Positions 36,081 to 45,840 are shown, counted from the stretch's first letter. The stretch is 64,000 nt of DNA from Lysobacter enzymogenes (GCF_017355525.1 NZ_CP067395.1:3038001-3102000); one strand, 5' to 3'. The notes: generated by a model from the sequence alone, not told the origin. Numbers and translations are program-made.

Positions 36081-37042
36081 GTCTGCTTCTCCAGTTCGCC
36101 CGCGGCGACGGCGACCGGCGCGGGCGCGGCCGCGGCGGCCGCGGTCTTGGCCGCGCGCGCTTTGGCCAGGGTGATGATGACCACGCCGACCAGGATCACC
36201 GCCATCGCGCCCAGGTCGTGGGAGGTGAAACGTTCGCCCGCCAGCAGCGCGCCGAACAGTACCGCGATTGGCGGATTGACGTAGGCGTAGCTGGTCGCCA
36301 GCGCCGGACGCACGTGATGCAGCAGCCAGATGTAGGCGGTGAAGCCGAAGATCGAGCCGGCCACCACCAGGTACAGCACCGCCGCGGTCGCGCCGAACGT
36401 CGGCCAATGGTCCATGCGTTCGCCGGTGGCCAGCGCCGCGCCGAGCATCCACGCGCTGCCGGTCAGCATCTGCGCGCTGGCGGCCATGAACGGCGCCGGC
36501 AGGTCGAGGTCGCGGCTCCAGATCGACCCCCAGGCCCAGGCGATCGGCGCGACGATCAGGCACACCAGCCCGAGCGTCGACGCCGACAGCTTGCCGCCGG
36601 CGTTGAGCCAGACCACGCCGGCGAAACCGATCGCCAGCCCGACCCATTCGATCTTCGACGGATGCCGCCCGCGCATCATCGCGAACACCCCGGCGAACAG
36701 CGGCATCGACGCCACCGCGATCGCCGCCAGGCCCGAATCGACCTGGGTCTCGGCCAGGTTCACCAGGCCGTTGGACAGCAGCACCATGAAGATCGACAGC
36801 ACCCACAGCGTGCGCCACTGCTTGCGCGTCGGCGCCGGCACGCCGCGCCGGCGCAGCACCACGTACATGATCGCGCCGGCCAGGAACATGCGCACCGCGC
36901 CGAGCAGGAACGGCGGATAGCTTTCCAGGGCGAAGCGGATGCCGAGGTAGGTGGAACCCCACAACACATACACCGAGGCCAGGGCCAGGCCGACGGCCAG
37001 CGGGCCGGGAGCGCGAGAGTCGGAAGAAGCGGCGGCGCTCAT
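36077..37042 (-). CDS. EamA/DMT family transporter (YedA-like)
   Basis: Ten-helix transporter (321 aa) with the opening ALASVYVLWGSTYLGIRFALE, typical of YedA/RhtA-like DMT exporters, and two EamA halves. Start ATG 37042 places the first helix about 15 residues in. Longer in-frame starts only add Arg-rich sequence. It is upstream of rarD and overlaps it by 4 nt. Upstream, 37043-37375 (333 nt) holds no gene that I can support. Confidence 0.92.
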   Translation of the reverse strand: MSAAASSDSRAPGPLAVGLALASVYVLWGSTYLGIRFALESYPPFLLGAVRMFLAGAIMYVVLRRRGVPAPTRKQWRTLWVLSIFMVLLSNGLVNLAETQVDSGLAAIAVASMPLFAGVFAMMRGRHPSKIEWVGLAIGFAGVVWLNAGGKLSASTLGLVCLIVAPIAWAWGSIWSRDLDLPAPFMAASAQMLTGSAWMLGAALATGERMDHWPTFGATAAVLYLVVAGSIFGFTAYIWLLHHVRPALATSYAYVNPPIAVLFGALLAGERFTSHDLGAMAVILVGVVIITLAKARAAKTAAAAAAPAPVAVAAGELEKQT

Positions 37043-37375
37043 GAAGGCGGTACTCGCGAAAAAAGCGATGGGAAAAAGCGGCGAAGAAAAACGCGATAGC
37101 TTGACGCGCCCGCGGGCCGCGCGGGAGCGAGAAAAACTTGAGTCAGCCTGCAACCCTGCTTGAGTCCGCGCGGTCCTCGCGCGCCTGCGTCCGTGCGCGG
37201 CGCTCCTGCGCAGCGCTCGCGAGCGCGCGGCGACGCGCACCGCCACGGCCCGATCGCGACGGATCGGCTCCAGCCGGTCCGCTGCCGCGATGCCGTTCCA
37301 CCCCACCCGCCAGCCCGCACGCCGCGGCGGTCCCGTCGCGGCCGCCGCGGCGCAGCGCCGTGCGGCCGGCCCGGC

Positions 37376-37888
37376 TCACTCCCGGGCGAGGAAGCGCGAC
37401 ACGCTGGTGCGGCCGCTGCCGACCACGCGCCGGCGCGGGTCGTCGTACACGTCGATGACCTCGAAGCCGGCCTTGCGCATCATCCCCGCCGAGCCTTCGT
37501 TGTCCTCGTGGCGCTCGATGTAGATCTCGCGCAGCCCCATCGCGCGCATCCGTTCCACCGCCTCGCACAGCAGCCGCGAACCCAGGCCCTGGGCGCGGTG
37601 GTCGCGATGCACGACGGCCTCGCCGACGTGGCCCTGCCAGGCGATCTCGCGTCCGCTGGGCTGGTAGCGGTGGAAAGCGTCGCTCGGCTCGAACGTGACC
37701 ACCGCCACGATTTCGCCGTCGGCCTGCGCGACCAGCGCCTGCGTGCGGCCGCGGCGGATCCCCGCCAGATGCGTCGCCAGCTCGCGCTCGGGCAGGTAGT
37801 TCCAGGGATTGGGCCCGTGTTCGCGGATCAGCGTCAGGATCTCGCCGATCTGCTCGGGTACAGCGGCTTGCGTCACGTACCGGGACAT
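37376..37888 (-). CDS. GNAT family N-acetyltransferase
   Basis: Acetyltransferase-fold protein of 170 aa. The acetyl-CoA loop is AVVHRDHRAQGLGSRLL (about 97-113), followed by AMGLREIYIERHEDNEGSAGMMRKAGFEVIDVY in separate motifs. Start ATG 37888 begins MSRYVTQA; an in-frame ATG at 37936 would add 16 residues and has a GAAGAA-like site. It is divergent from the Lrp-type regulator at 38029, which may regulate it. Substrate unknown. Confidence 0.88.
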   Translation of the reverse strand: MSRYVTQAAVPEQIGEILTLIREHGPNPWNYLPERELATHLAGIRRGRTQALVAQADGEIVAVVTFEPSDAFHRYQPSGREIAWQGHVGEAVVHRDHRAQGLGSRLLCEAVERMRAMGLREIYIERHEDNEGSAGMMRKAGFEVIDVYDDPRRRVVGSGRTSVSRFLARE

Positions 37889-38028
37889 CCCGGGGGCGTC
37901 CGTTCTAGTAGGGTCGGGGGAGTGTGCCGGCAACATAAAAATTCTTCATGACCCCGGCGTTGGAATAGCGTATCGATGTCAGTCAAATTGCGGTTGAATA
38001 TTTGTCCGCGCAGACGCAAAAATCTTGC

Positions 38029-38535
38029 ATGAACGTTGCCCCCCTGGTCCTGGACGAGTTCGACCACAAGCTGCTCGAACTGCTGCAACACGACGCCTCC
38101 GCCACCTTGAGCGAACTCGGCGACGCGGTCGGCCTGTCGCCGAGCGCGGTGCAAAGGCGCATGACCCGCTACCGCCAGGACGGCCTGATGCGCCAGGTCG
38201 CGGTGCTCGACCCGCTGGCGCTCGGCAGCACCCTGGCCGCGGTCTGGGTGACGATGGAGCGCGAATCGGCCGAAGGCAACGCCGCCTTCCACGCGCGCGT
38301 GCGCGCCGCGCCGGAGGTCCAGCAGTGTTACACGCTGGCCGGCGAATGGGATTACCTGGTGATCCTGGCGACCACCGGCGTCGCCCACTGCCGGCAGGTG
38401 GTGGACCGCTTGTTCCTCGACGAGGGCAACGTGAAGCGCTACGACACCCATCTGGTGTTCGACGTGGTCAAGCACGGGCTGGAACTGCCGACCCGCGACG
38501 CGCCGCGCGCGGCGCGCAAGCGGCGCGGCGGATAA
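38029..38535 (+). CDS. Lrp/AsnC family transcriptional regulator
   Basis: Regulator of 168 aa. An N-terminal winged helix-turn-helix (DEFDHKLLELLQHDASATLSELGDAVGLSPSAVQRR in parts, about 9-45) is followed by a RAM-type effector domain (about 70-155, with GEWDYLVILATTGV). ATG 38029 was chosen over TTG 38002. The 92-140 nt shared with the divergent acetyltransferase gene is AT-rich and carries two similar stretches, aaaaattcttcatg (37935-37948) and aaaaatcttgcatg (38018-38031), which may be binding half-sites. Confidence 0.92.
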   Translation: MNVAPLVLDEFDHKLLELLQHDASATLSELGDAVGLSPSAVQRRMTRYRQDGLMRQVAVLDPLALGSTLAAVWVTMERESAEGNAAFHARVRAAPEVQQCYTLAGEWDYLVILATTGVAHCRQVVDRLFLDEGNVKRYDTHLVFDVVKHGLELPTRDAPRAARKRRGG

Positions 38536-38558
38536 AGGGCGGATTCGACCTCGCCCCC

Positions 38559-38793
38559 TGTAGGAGCGGCGCAAGCCGCGACCGCGAAACGTCAATCTCG
38601 CGGCGCAAGCCGGAGGCCGCGGTCGCGGCTCGCGCCGCTCCTGCAGTCGCTGCGGCCGACTGCGCACTGCGCCGCTAGCCGTCCGCTCGCTCCGCAGCAG
38701 CCTCTTCTTCGGCGGCAAACCCCGGCGATACGAGACACTTCAATCTCGCGCCGCAAGCCGGAGGTCGCGGTCGCGGCTCGCGCCGCTCCTACA
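38559..38793. repeat. two TGTAGGAGCGG-type dispersed palindromes
   Basis: Copy 1 (38559-38645) begins tgtaggagcggcgcaagccg and ends in its near complement cgcgccgctcctgca. Copy 2 (about 38738-38793) keeps the right arm and inner caatctcgcg(g/c)cgcaagccggagg. Further copies lie at 39886 and 46854. They are the common intergenic repeats of Xanthomonadaceae and pseudomonads and fill the gap between the Lrp regulator and the Ada-like gene. Confidence 0.85.
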
Positions 38794-38820
38794 GTCGCTA
38801 GGTCCGACGACGCGGCGGGC

Positions 38821-39714
38821 TCAAGCCGCCCGCTCGCGCTGCAACAGCTTCTCCTTGAGCGGCAAGCCCCAGCGATACCCGCCCAGCGAGCCATCGCCGC
38901 GCACCACGCGATGGCACGGCACCACCACCGCCACCTTGTTGTTGGCGCAGGCCTGAGCCACCGCGCGCGCGCCGCGCGGCGAGCCGATCTGCCGCGCCAC
39001 TTCTTCGTAGCTGCGGGTCTGTCCCGGCGGAATCTTCATCAGCGCGTCCCAGACTTTCTTCTGGAACACCGTGCCGATCAGGTCGATCGCGACCTCGCGC
39101 TCGCCGCCGCCGAGGGTGTCGGCTACGGCCTGCACGCGCGGGGCCAGGAACTCGTCGCGGCCGGCGTCGACGCGTTCCAGCGCCGCGCGCGGGAACTCCT
39201 CGCGCAGCCGCGCCTCCAGCGCCGCCGCGTCGTCGCCGAGCTCGACCATGCAGATGCCGCGCGCGGTGGTCGCCACCAGCGCCAGACCGAGCGCGGTGCG
39301 GGTCACGCTCCAGCGGATCTGCTCGCCGGCGCCGCCGGCGCGGTAGCGCGCCGGGGTCATGCCCAGGCGCGCCGCGCCCGCCTCGTACACGCGCGAGGGC
39401 GAGCCGTAGCCGGCGTCGTACAGCGCCGCGCTGACGTCGTTGCCCTCGCGCAGCGCGCTGCGCAGGCTGCCGAGCTTGCGCTGGGCCAGGTACTCGGCCG
39501 GGCTCAGCCCGAAGCGCGCGCTGAAGCGGCGCTGCAGGTGCGACGGGCTCAGGCCGACCGCGGCGGACAGCTCGGTCAGCGACAGTTCGCCGCCTTCGAG
39601 CAACTGGCGCGCGCGTTCGAGCTTGTCGGCCGCGGGCGCGGTGGACGAAACGCCGGCCACCGCCTGATCGGCGGCACCGGGACCGGACTTGCGGGTGGGG
39701 GATTTGGCGTTCAT
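38821..39714 (-). CDS. AraC-type / O6-methylguanine-DNA methyltransferase fusion (Ada-like, lacking the phosphotriester domain)
   Basis: Bifunctional alkylation-response protein of 297 aa. An AraC helix-turn-helix (about 30-125, GLSPSHLQRRFSARFGLSPAEYL in parts) is followed by a methyltransferase domain (about 130-295) with the methyl-accepting Cys in VVPCHRVVR. E. coli Ada (354 aa) has an extra N-terminal domain with Cys38 that senses methylphosphotriesters; this is missing and replaced by about 25 low-complexity residues. It can repair O6-methylguanine, but how it would be activated as a regulator is unclear. Confidence 0.93.
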   Translation of the reverse strand: MNAKSPTRKSGPGAADQAVAGVSSTAPAADKLERARQLLEGGELSLTELSAAVGLSPSHLQRRFSARFGLSPAEYLAQRKLGSLRSALREGNDVSAALYDAGYGSPSRVYEAGAARLGMTPARYRAGGAGEQIRWSVTRTALGLALVATTARGICMVELGDDAAALEARLREEFPRAALERVDAGRDEFLAPRVQAVADTLGGGEREVAIDLIGTVFQKKVWDALMKIPPGQTRSYEEVARQIGSPRGARAVAQACANNKVAVVVPCHRVVRGDGSLGGYRWGLPLKEKLLQRERAA

Positions 39715-39885
39715 GGGGCAAGACTAGGCCGGTGCGCGCGGGGTCGCTATCCGCATCTTGCGTGGGTGGGGGGTTGTTGCGGGTGGCGTGGGTCGGCTGG
39801 GGCGTTCGGCGCGAAGCCGTTGCCGTGCGGTCGCGGCGCGGGCCCCTCCCACAGGGAATCACGCCTGCTGCGAAGCTACGGCTGC

Positions 39886-39980
39886 CCCCTGTAGGAGCGG
39901 CGCGAGCCGCGACCGCGATGCCTCAATCCCGCGCCGCAAACCGGATGTCGCGGTCGCGACTCGCGTCGCTCCTACAGGGG
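39886..39980. repeat. TGTAGGAGCGG-type dispersed palindrome
   Basis: Left arm cccctgtaggagcggcgcga and right arm tcgcgtcgctcctacagggg are nearly exact complements, 95 nt end to end, with an inner gcgccgcaaaccggatg stretch. Confidence 0.88.
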
Positions 39981-40004
39981 TGCTGCGCAGCCTTCGCCGG
40001 CGCC

Positions 40005-40034
40005 AAAAAGAAAGCGCGCCGTTCGGCGCGCTTT
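40005..40034 (-). terminator. intrinsic terminator of prc
   Basis: Stem AAAGCGCGCC / GGCGCGCTTT with a GTTC loop; on the minus strand it is followed by CTTTTTGG. It lies 26 nt after the prc stop. Confidence 0.9.
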
Positions 40035-40059
40035 CGGTGCTGCATGAAACCCGGCAGGC

Positions 40060-42273
40060 TCAGTCGGCCCAATGCCCCGGCCGCGTCGCGGTCGGCAGCA
40101 CCTGCGCCGACAGCTGACGGTCGTTGTTGAGCAGGCGCACCGCGTCGGCCAGGATCGAGGCCGATTCGCGCAGCAGCGGGTCCGGACGCTTGTCGGCCAG
40201 CTTCTCGCGCGCTGCGTCCTTGACGATGTCGCGTTCCGACGAGGCCAGGCCGTCGTCGTTGGCGTCGTCGGCCAGCGGGTCCAGGGCCAGGCCGAGGGTC
40301 TTGCGTTCTTCCTGGCGCTGCTTGCGCTTGCCGTCCTCGCGGTCGCGCTCGGCGCGGCGGTCGGCCTCGTTGAGCGAGATCCACTTCTTGGCGCGCTCCT
40401 CGCGGAACTGCGCCACGTCCTGCGACCACCACTGGAATTCCTTGTCGCCGGCGATGCGCGAGCTGTGCAGCGTCTCCAGCTTCGGCAGCAGCGGCGCGAA
40501 GTTGCCGTAGCTGGTGTGCTGCACGGCGGCGATCTTGGTCCACGGCAGCGCGTTGTCGTAGGTGCTCTCGCCGTACTCGGTCGCGTCGACCGACACCGGG
40601 AAGGCCAGATCCGGCACCACGCCCTTGTTCTGGGTCGAGCCGCCGCTGACGCGGAAGAACTGGGCGATGGTCAGCTTGACCTGGCCGAAGCGCGCGCTTT
40701 CGTTGGCCGGCCAGCGGTCCAGGTCGACCAGGTTCTGCACCGTGCCCTTGCCGAAGCTGGTCTCGCCGATGACCAGGCCGCGGCCGTAGTCCTGGATCGC
40801 GCCGGCGAAGATTTCCGAAGCCGAGGCCGAACCGCGGTTGATCAGCACCGCCAGCGGACCTTCCCAGGCGATGCCGTTGTCGCTGTCGCCTTCGACGCTG
40901 ACCCGGCCGCCGGATTCGCGCACCTGCACCACCGGGCCGCGGTCGATGAACAGACCGGTCAGCTCGATCGCTTCGTTGAGCGAACCGCCGCCGTTGTTGC
41001 GCAGGTCCAACACCACGCCGTCGACCTTGTCGGCGCGCAGCTTGACCAGCAGCTTGGCCACGTCGCGGGTCGCCGAGGCGTAGTCGTTGGCGTTCTTGCG
41101 GCGGCCTTCGAAGTCCTGATAGAAGCCCGGCAGCTTGATCACGCCGATGCGCTTGGCCGGGCCGTCGCTGGCCGCGGGAATGTCGATGATTTCCGACTTG
41201 GCCGCCTGTTCTTCCAGGCGCACCTTGTCGCGCACCAGCACAATGCGGTTGGGCTTGCTGTCCTGGCCGGCTTCGGCCGGGATCACGTCCAGGCGCACCT
41301 TGGTGCCCTTGGGCCCGCGGATCTTGGCGACGACGTCGTCGATGCGCCAGCCGATCACGTCCTCCATCTGCCCGCTGTCGCCCTGGCCGACGCCGACGAT
41401 GCGGTCGCCGGGCTTGACCAGATGGCTGCGCGCGGCCGGGCCGCCGGGGATGATCTCGCGGATCGCGACCACGTCGTCCTGCTTCTGCAGCTGCGCGCCG
41501 ATGCCGTCGAGCGACAGCGACATGGTCATGTTGAAGTTGTCGGCCGACTTCGGGGTGAGGTAGTCGGTGTGCGGATCGATCGCGTTGGCGTAGCTGTTGA
41601 CGAAGGTCTGGAACACGTCCTCGCCCTTGAGCTCGCCGATGCTCTTGGCCATGTTGGCGTAACGCTTGTCGAGCGTCTTGGCGATGTCGTCGGGCTTCTT
41701 GCCGGCCAGCTTCAGGCGCAGCCAGTCGTTGCGCACCGACTGCTTCCACAGCGCGTCGACCGCGGCGGTGTCGGCGGCCCAGGGCGCTTCCTTGCGGTCG
41801 TATTCGTAGCGCTCGCTGCCGGTGAACTCGAAGTTGCCGGTCTGCTTGAGCAGGCTGCGCGCGTAGGCGACGCGCTCGTCGACGCGCTGGCGATAGGTCG
41901 AGAAGATCGTGTACGCCGGAGTCAGGTCGCCGCTCTTGATCGCGTCGTCGAGCTTGGTCTTGAACGCGTCGAAGCGGCCGATGTCGGCGGCGCTGAAGAA
42001 CTGCTTGTTCGGGTCCAGCGCTTCGAGATAACGCTTGTACATGTCGGCCGACAGCGCGTCGTCGAGCGCGCGCGGCCGGTAGGCGTAGCGGCTGTCGGAG
42101 AGCAGGCCGTAGACCAGCTTGGCCGCCGTGGTTTGATCCGCGGTCGGCGCGCTGGGCAGGGTCGAAACGGAATTCGAGGAGGCCGCGCCGTCGGGCCGCG
42201 CCAGCAACGCCAGCGGGGCGGTCAGCAGCAGGCCTGCGAACAGGGTCAGGGCACGCGTGTTCTTGGAGGTCAT
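40060..42273 (-). CDS. prc: carboxy-terminal (tail-specific) processing protease Prc
   Basis: Periplasmic protease (737 aa) that degrades proteins from their C-termini and trims cell-wall enzymes. It has a signal peptide (hydrophobic about 9-25, cleavage near LLA). The N-terminal helical domain is followed by a PDZ domain (about 240-325, IGAQLQKQDDVVAIREIIPGGPA in parts) and the S41 core with VVLDLRNNGGG, the catalytic Ser in RGSASASEI and Lys in TSFGKGTVQ. A DUF3340-like C-terminal domain ends the chain. ATG 42273 has a GGAGG-like site nearby (tcttggaggt on the plus strand lies inside the gene). The length matches Prc/Tsp. Confidence 0.95.
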   Translation of the reverse strand: MTSKNTRALTLFAGLLLTAPLALLARPDGAASSNSVSTLPSAPTADQTTAAKLVYGLLSDSRYAYRPRALDDALSADMYKRYLEALDPNKQFFSAADIGRFDAFKTKLDDAIKSGDLTPAYTIFSTYRQRVDERVAYARSLLKQTGNFEFTGSERYEYDRKEAPWAADTAAVDALWKQSVRNDWLRLKLAGKKPDDIAKTLDKRYANMAKSIGELKGEDVFQTFVNSYANAIDPHTDYLTPKSADNFNMTMSLSLDGIGAQLQKQDDVVAIREIIPGGPAARSHLVKPGDRIVGVGQGDSGQMEDVIGWRIDDVVAKIRGPKGTKVRLDVIPAEAGQDSKPNRIVLVRDKVRLEEQAAKSEIIDIPAASDGPAKRIGVIKLPGFYQDFEGRRKNANDYASATRDVAKLLVKLRADKVDGVVLDLRNNGGGSLNEAIELTGLFIDRGPVVQVRESGGRVSVEGDSDNGIAWEGPLAVLINRGSASASEIFAGAIQDYGRGLVIGETSFGKGTVQNLVDLDRWPANESARFGQVKLTIAQFFRVSGGSTQNKGVVPDLAFPVSVDATEYGESTYDNALPWTKIAAVQHTSYGNFAPLLPKLETLHSSRIAGDKEFQWWSQDVAQFREERAKKWISLNEADRRAERDREDGKRKQRQEERKTLGLALDPLADDANDDGLASSERDIVKDAAREKLADKRPDPLLRESASILADAVRLLNNDRQLSAQVLPTATRPGHWAD

Positions 42274-42767
42274 CGCGGAGTCTTCCCGGCCGGGGGTGCC
42301 GGACTTAGGCGGTTGCAGCAGGAGGATGGTGCGGTTTGGGACAAGGCCACAGTGCCGAAAGTTGCAGGCCCTGTCACCCGCGTCGGCGCAAATGCGTGTT
42401 GCGGGCACGAAACCGGTTCAGTTTGGCCCGCTGGCGCAAACCGCGCCGCCCTGCGGACCGTCGCGGCGCTGGCGGCCGGCGCGGCGATGGGGCCGGTTTG
42501 CGCGGGGATTTGCGCTGCGGCGGCCTGTGGACGGCGCGCAGCGCCGGTGAGCGGCGGTGAGCCGCGAGCGGTGCCGCAACGGCGACGGAAGGCGGCTGGC
42601 CGGACATCGCGGCCGGAACGACCCGGCGAACCGGCTGCGCAACGACCGCCGCAAAAACGCACGGCCCCGAACGCCGGGGCCGTGCGATGAAGCCTGCGCG
42701 CAATCGCGCCTGGATCGGATCGCGCCTGCCTTGAGTCGAACCTGCCTTGAGTCGCGCCTGCCTTGAA
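42274..42767. other. intergenic region between lipA and prc
   Basis: A 494-nt gap. It holds the lipA terminator (42653-42686) and three imperfect copies of cctgccttgagtcg at about 42726-42768, the last running into the lipA stop codon. The prc promoter must lie upstream of 42273 on the minus strand; no clear elements were found. No gene is supported. Confidence 0.6.
42653..42686 (-). terminator. intrinsic terminator of lipA
   Basis: Perfect 12-bp stem CGCACGGCCCCG / CGGGGCCGTGCG, loop of 5 nt, followed on the minus strand by TTTTT. Confidence 0.92.
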
Positions 42768-43805
42768 TCAGGCCACCGCGAACCCGGCGTCGATCGCCTG
42801 GCGGTCGGCGTGGTACGACGAGCGCACCAGCGGGCCGGACGCGACGTGGGTGAAGCCCAGCGACATGCCGTAGACCTCGAGTTCCTTGAACTCGTCCGGC
42901 GTCCAGTAGCGCAGCACCGGATGGTGGTGCGGGGTCGGCTGCAGATACTGGCCGATCGTAATCATGTCGACGTCGTGCGCGCGCAGGTCGCGCAGGGTCG
43001 CCTGCACCTGCTCCATCGTCTCGCCGAGGCCGAGCATGATGCCGGACTTGGTCGCCACGTTCGGATGCTGGGCCTTGAACTTCTGCAGCAGGGTCAGCGA
43101 CCACTGGTAGTCGGCGCCCGGACGCACGTTGGCGTACAGGTCCGGCACCGTCTCGACGTTGTGGTTGAACACGTCCGGCGGGTTGTTCGCCAGGATCTCC
43201 AGCGCGCGTTCCATGCGGCCCTTGCCGCGGAAATCGGGGGTCAGCACTTCGATCTTGGTGCGCGGGCTCTGCGCTCGGATCGCGGCGATGCAGTCGACGA
43301 AATGCTGGGCGCCGCCGTCGCGCAGGTCGTCGCGGTCGACGCTGGTGACCACCACGTACTTCAGGCCCATGTCGGCGACGGTGTTGGCCAGGTTGACCGG
43401 CTCCTGCGGATCCGGCGGCTTGGGCCGGCCGTGGGCGACGTCGCAGAACGAGCAGCGGCGGGTGCAGACCTCGCCGAGGATCATGAAGGTCGCGGTGCCG
43501 TGGCCGAAGCACTCGTGGATGTTCGGGCAACTGGCTTCCTCGCACACGGTCACCAGGCGGTTCTCGCGCAGCTTGGCCTTGAGCTGGGCGACCGAATTGC
43601 CCGAGGGGATGCGCACGCGGATCCACGAGGGCTTGCGCAGCACCGGCGCGTCGGCGAACTGCACCGGCGAGCGGTTGATCTTGTCGCCGCCGATCTGCTT
43701 GGCGCCCGGGGTCATGGTCGTGGACTGCAGCACCGCCGGGGCCACGACCGGATCGGCCGCGCCGACGACGGTGAGCGGGATGATCTTGGACGCGGTGTCG
43801 CTCAT
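42768..43805 (-). CDS. lipA: lipoyl synthase
   Basis: Radical SAM enzyme (345 aa) that inserts two sulfurs into protein-bound octanoyl groups to make lipoate. It shows both iron-sulfur clusters: the auxiliary cluster Cys set in [12 protein letters not shown] and the radical SAM CxxxCxxC in CTRRCSFC. The C-terminal SSYHAD motif (the Ser ligand region) is near the end. It is slightly N-terminally extended compared with E. coli LipA (321 aa). It follows lipB on the same strand, about 160 nt apart with a hairpin repeat between. Confidence 0.97.
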   Translation of the reverse strand: MSDTASKIIPLTVVGAADPVVAPAVLQSTTMTPGAKQIGGDKINRSPVQFADAPVLRKPSWIRVRIPSGNSVAQLKAKLRENRLVTVCEEASCPNIHECFGHGTATFMILGEVCTRRCSFCDVAHGRPKPPDPQEPVNLANTVADMGLKYVVVTSVDRDDLRDGGAQHFVDCIAAIRAQSPRTKIEVLTPDFRGKGRMERALEILANNPPDVFNHNVETVPDLYANVRPGADYQWSLTLLQKFKAQHPNVATKSGIMLGLGETMEQVQATLRDLRAHDVDMITIGQYLQPTPHHHPVLRYWTPDEFKELEVYGMSLGFTHVASGPLVRSSYHADRQAIDAGFAVA

Positions 43806-43829
43806 GTGTGCATCGACTCTGAAGATTGA

Positions 43830-43958
43830 GCTCCCTCTCCCGCTTACGGGAGAGGGCCGGGGTGAGGGCAGCGGCGCTGGGCGTCAGCGCGGCGCTTGGC
43901 GGAATGGCGTGCCCTCATCCGCCCTTCGGGCACCTTCTCCCGCAAGCGGGAGAAGGGA
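43830..43958. repeat. pair of inverted CCCTCTCCCG-type intergenic repeats between lipB and lipA
   Basis: Copy 1 (about 43830-43871) contains ccctctcccgcttacgggag then gccggggtgagggc. Copy 2 (about 43908-43958) is its approximate reverse complement, ending in ttctcccgcaagcgggagaa. Each copy forms its own hairpin and the two could pair with each other. It is a common dispersed repeat; a role in processing lipB-lipA mRNA is possible. Confidence 0.75.
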
Positions 43959-43963
43959 AATCG

Positions 43964-44659
43964 TCAGCGGAAATCCAGCGGCGCCGCATCCTCGACGCTC
44001 AAACCGAACTGGCGCGCGATCTGCGCCACCAGCACCGGCTTGACCGGGTCCATGCCCGAGGGGCCGCCCAAGTCTAGCACCGAGGTCACTTGCAGCCCCT
44101 GGTAACCGCAGGGATTGATGCGCTGGTACGGCGAGAGATCCATCGCGATATTGAACGCCAGCCCGTGGAACGTGCAGCCGCGGCGCACGCGGATCCCCAG
44201 CGCCATGACCTTGGCCCCCGCCACGTACACGCCGGGCGCGCCGTCGCGGCGCGCGCCTTCGATGTTCCATTCGGCCAGGGTGTCGATCACGGCCTGTTCG
44301 ATCCGGTCCACGTACTCGCGCACGCCGACCTTGAGCCGGCGCAGGTCCAGCAGCGGGTACAGCACGATCTGGCCGGGCCCGTGATAGGTCACCTGGCCGC
44401 CGCGGTCGACGTGGATCACCGGGATGTCGCCCGGCATCAGCACGTGCTCGTCCTTGCCGGCCTGGCCGAGGGTGAACACCGGGTCGTGCTCGACCAGCCA
44501 CAGCTCGTCGGGCGTGTCGGCGTCGCGCGCGTCGGTGAAGGCCTGCATCGCCCGCCATACCGGTTCGTAGGGCTGGCGGCCGAGATCGCGCAACTGCGCG
44601 CGCGGCGGCGCGGACGGGCCGCCGAAGATCCCGGCGACGGCGTCGATTACAGCGTCCAC
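43964..44659 (-). CDS. lipB: octanoyl-[ACP]:protein octanoyltransferase
   Basis: Moves octanoate from acyl carrier protein to lipoate-dependent enzymes, the step before LipA. The protein is 231 aa. The conserved region runs from [16 protein letters not shown] onward, with [16 protein letters not shown], the catalytic Lys in [11 protein letters not shown] and the acyl-accepting Cys in [12 protein letters not shown]. The start is taken as GTG 44659, overlapping the end of the upstream ybeD-like gene; it gives a sensible N-terminus just before the conserved block. The first in-frame ATG would cut into the domain. Confidence 0.93.
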   Translation of the reverse strand: MDAVIDAVAGIFGGPSAPPRAQLRDLGRQPYEPVWRAMQAFTDARDADTPDELWLVEHDPVFTLGQAGKDEHVLMPGDIPVIHVDRGGQVTYHGPGQIVLYPLLDLRRLKVGVREYVDRIEQAVIDTLAEWNIEGARRDGAPGVYVAGAKVMALGIRVRRGCTFHGLAFNIAMDLSPYQRINPCGYQGLQVTSVLDLGGPSGMDPVKPVLVAQIARQFGLSVEDAAPLDFR

Positions 44660-44925
44660 TTCACTTCCGGGTGATCGCGCAGCACCTGATGGGCGAGGTC
44701 GTACTGGGCGCGGTCGGCGGCGCGGAAGGTCAGCCGGATCGACACGTACTTGCCGGTCGAGGAGTGCTTCCACTGGATGGTTTCGGTTTCCACGTCGATC
44801 CCGGCCTCGAGCAGGCGCTTGGGCAGCTCGCGCTCCAGGCCGGCCTCGGCGGCGCCCATCGCGCTGAGCTCGAAGGTGCCGGGGAACTGGAAGCCGTGAT
44901 CGGGGTTGTCGGAATGAATGTCCAT
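44647..44925 (-). CDS. YbeD/DUF493 family protein
   Basis: Small soluble protein (92 aa) of the DUF493 family, an ACT-like fold often encoded upstream of lipB. Visible family features are the [11 protein letters not shown] start of the domain and the [20 protein letters not shown] strand pair in parts. ATG 44925 was chosen; an ATG 9 nt upstream is equally possible. The lipB start overlaps its end. The role is unknown; the fold resembles allosteric domains. Confidence 0.92.
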   Translation of the reverse strand: MDIHSDNPDHGFQFPGTFELSAMGAAEAGLERELPKRLLEAGIDVETETIQWKHSSTGKYVSIRLTFRAADRAQYDLAHQVLRDHPEVKWTL

Positions 44926-45144
44926 GCCCGCCATTATGGGTCCGCGGCCAGGGCAACCCAAGCGCGGCGGCGGGACGCCGGCATTGCGCTCGTGGAACGC
45001 AGGCGCGCAGAACACGGACACGGCGAAAACGCCGTCAAACGCCAGATTCGGCATGAACGCGACAGCGCGGCCGCGCCCGGGGCGGCCTGCCGCAACGGCG
45101 CGACAAACGTTAACGTGGTCAACCCTTCCCGCACACAGGCCACG

Positions 45145-45840
45145 ATGGGCCCGCGCGACCGCCAGTTTTCGATCCGCCTCAACGCTCCCGGCCTGCTGGT
45201 CCTGCTGCTGTTCGCGGCCGCGCTGGCGGTGGCGGTGCCGGCCCTGCGCCGGCCCGAGCGCGCCGGCTGGCTGGCGCTGCCGCCGCAGTCGATGGAAGCC
45301 ACCGACCCGGACGTGCGCGAACTGCTGCACAAGTCGGCGCGGATCGCCCCGGCCGGCCAGCCCGCCCTGGCCGACCGCTGCGGCGCCGACGACGTCGAGC
45401 CCGAGCGCCTGCCGCCGGACTTCGCCCGTCCGCCGGCCGCGCCGGAGGACGACGCAGCGCCGCTGGAGGAGCACTACACCCTGCTGCTCGGCGGCCCCGA
45501 CCGCGCCGCGTGGCGGCTCGACATCGACGTCAGCGGCGACCGCGCCCGCCTGCGCGCGGCCGCCCCCGGCGCGGCCGCGACCGAACGCGAAACGACCCTG
45601 ACCGCGCTGGCGCCGCTGCGCGCGGCCCTGGCCGAGCCGGAGCTGTGGTCGGCGCCGCAGCGCAGCTCGGTGTTCTGCGCCGACCGCCACCGCCTGCGCC
45701 AGGCCTTCTTCGAAGCCTGCATCGACGGCCGCTACTTCGCCCGCGACCGCGCCTGCGACCGCCTCGCCGCACCGCTGCTGGACGCGCTGTGGCAGCAAGC
45801 GCGCGCGGCCGCACCGCCCGCCGCGGGCGCCGCCCCATGA
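45145..45840 (+). CDS. hypothetical single-pass membrane protein
   Basis: Protein of 231 aa with one N-terminal membrane helix (about 14-33) and a periplasmic part that is Pro/Ala/Asp-rich with four Cys residues (for example FCADRHRLRQAFFEACIDGRYF). No known family recognised. It overlaps the FCP1-like gene (ATGA) and heads a three-gene operon. Confidence 0.75.
   Translation: MGPRDRQFSIRLNAPGLLVLLLFAAALAVAVPALRRPERAGWLALPPQSMEATDPDVRELLHKSARIAPAGQPALADRCGADDVEPERLPPDFARPPAAPEDDAAPLEEHYTLLLGGPDRAAWRLDIDVSGDRARLRAAAPGAAATERETTLTALAPLRAALAEPELWSAPQRSSVFCADRHRLRQAFFEACIDGRYFARDRACDRLAAPLLDALWQQARAAAPPAAGAAP

Larger units (their letters stand above)
39715..40059. other. intergenic region with dispersed repeat and terminator
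   Basis: A 345-nt gap between the Ada-like and prc genes. It contains a TGTAGGAGCGG palindrome (39886-39980) and the prc terminator (40005-40034). The G/T-rich stretch 39760-39800 precedes the Ada-like gene and must hold its promoter, which I cannot place. No gene is seen. Confidence 0.7.

Noticed and set aside
40072..42690. Long plus-strand open frame opposite prc
   Set aside because: Antisense shadow of prc with no domain and biased composition.
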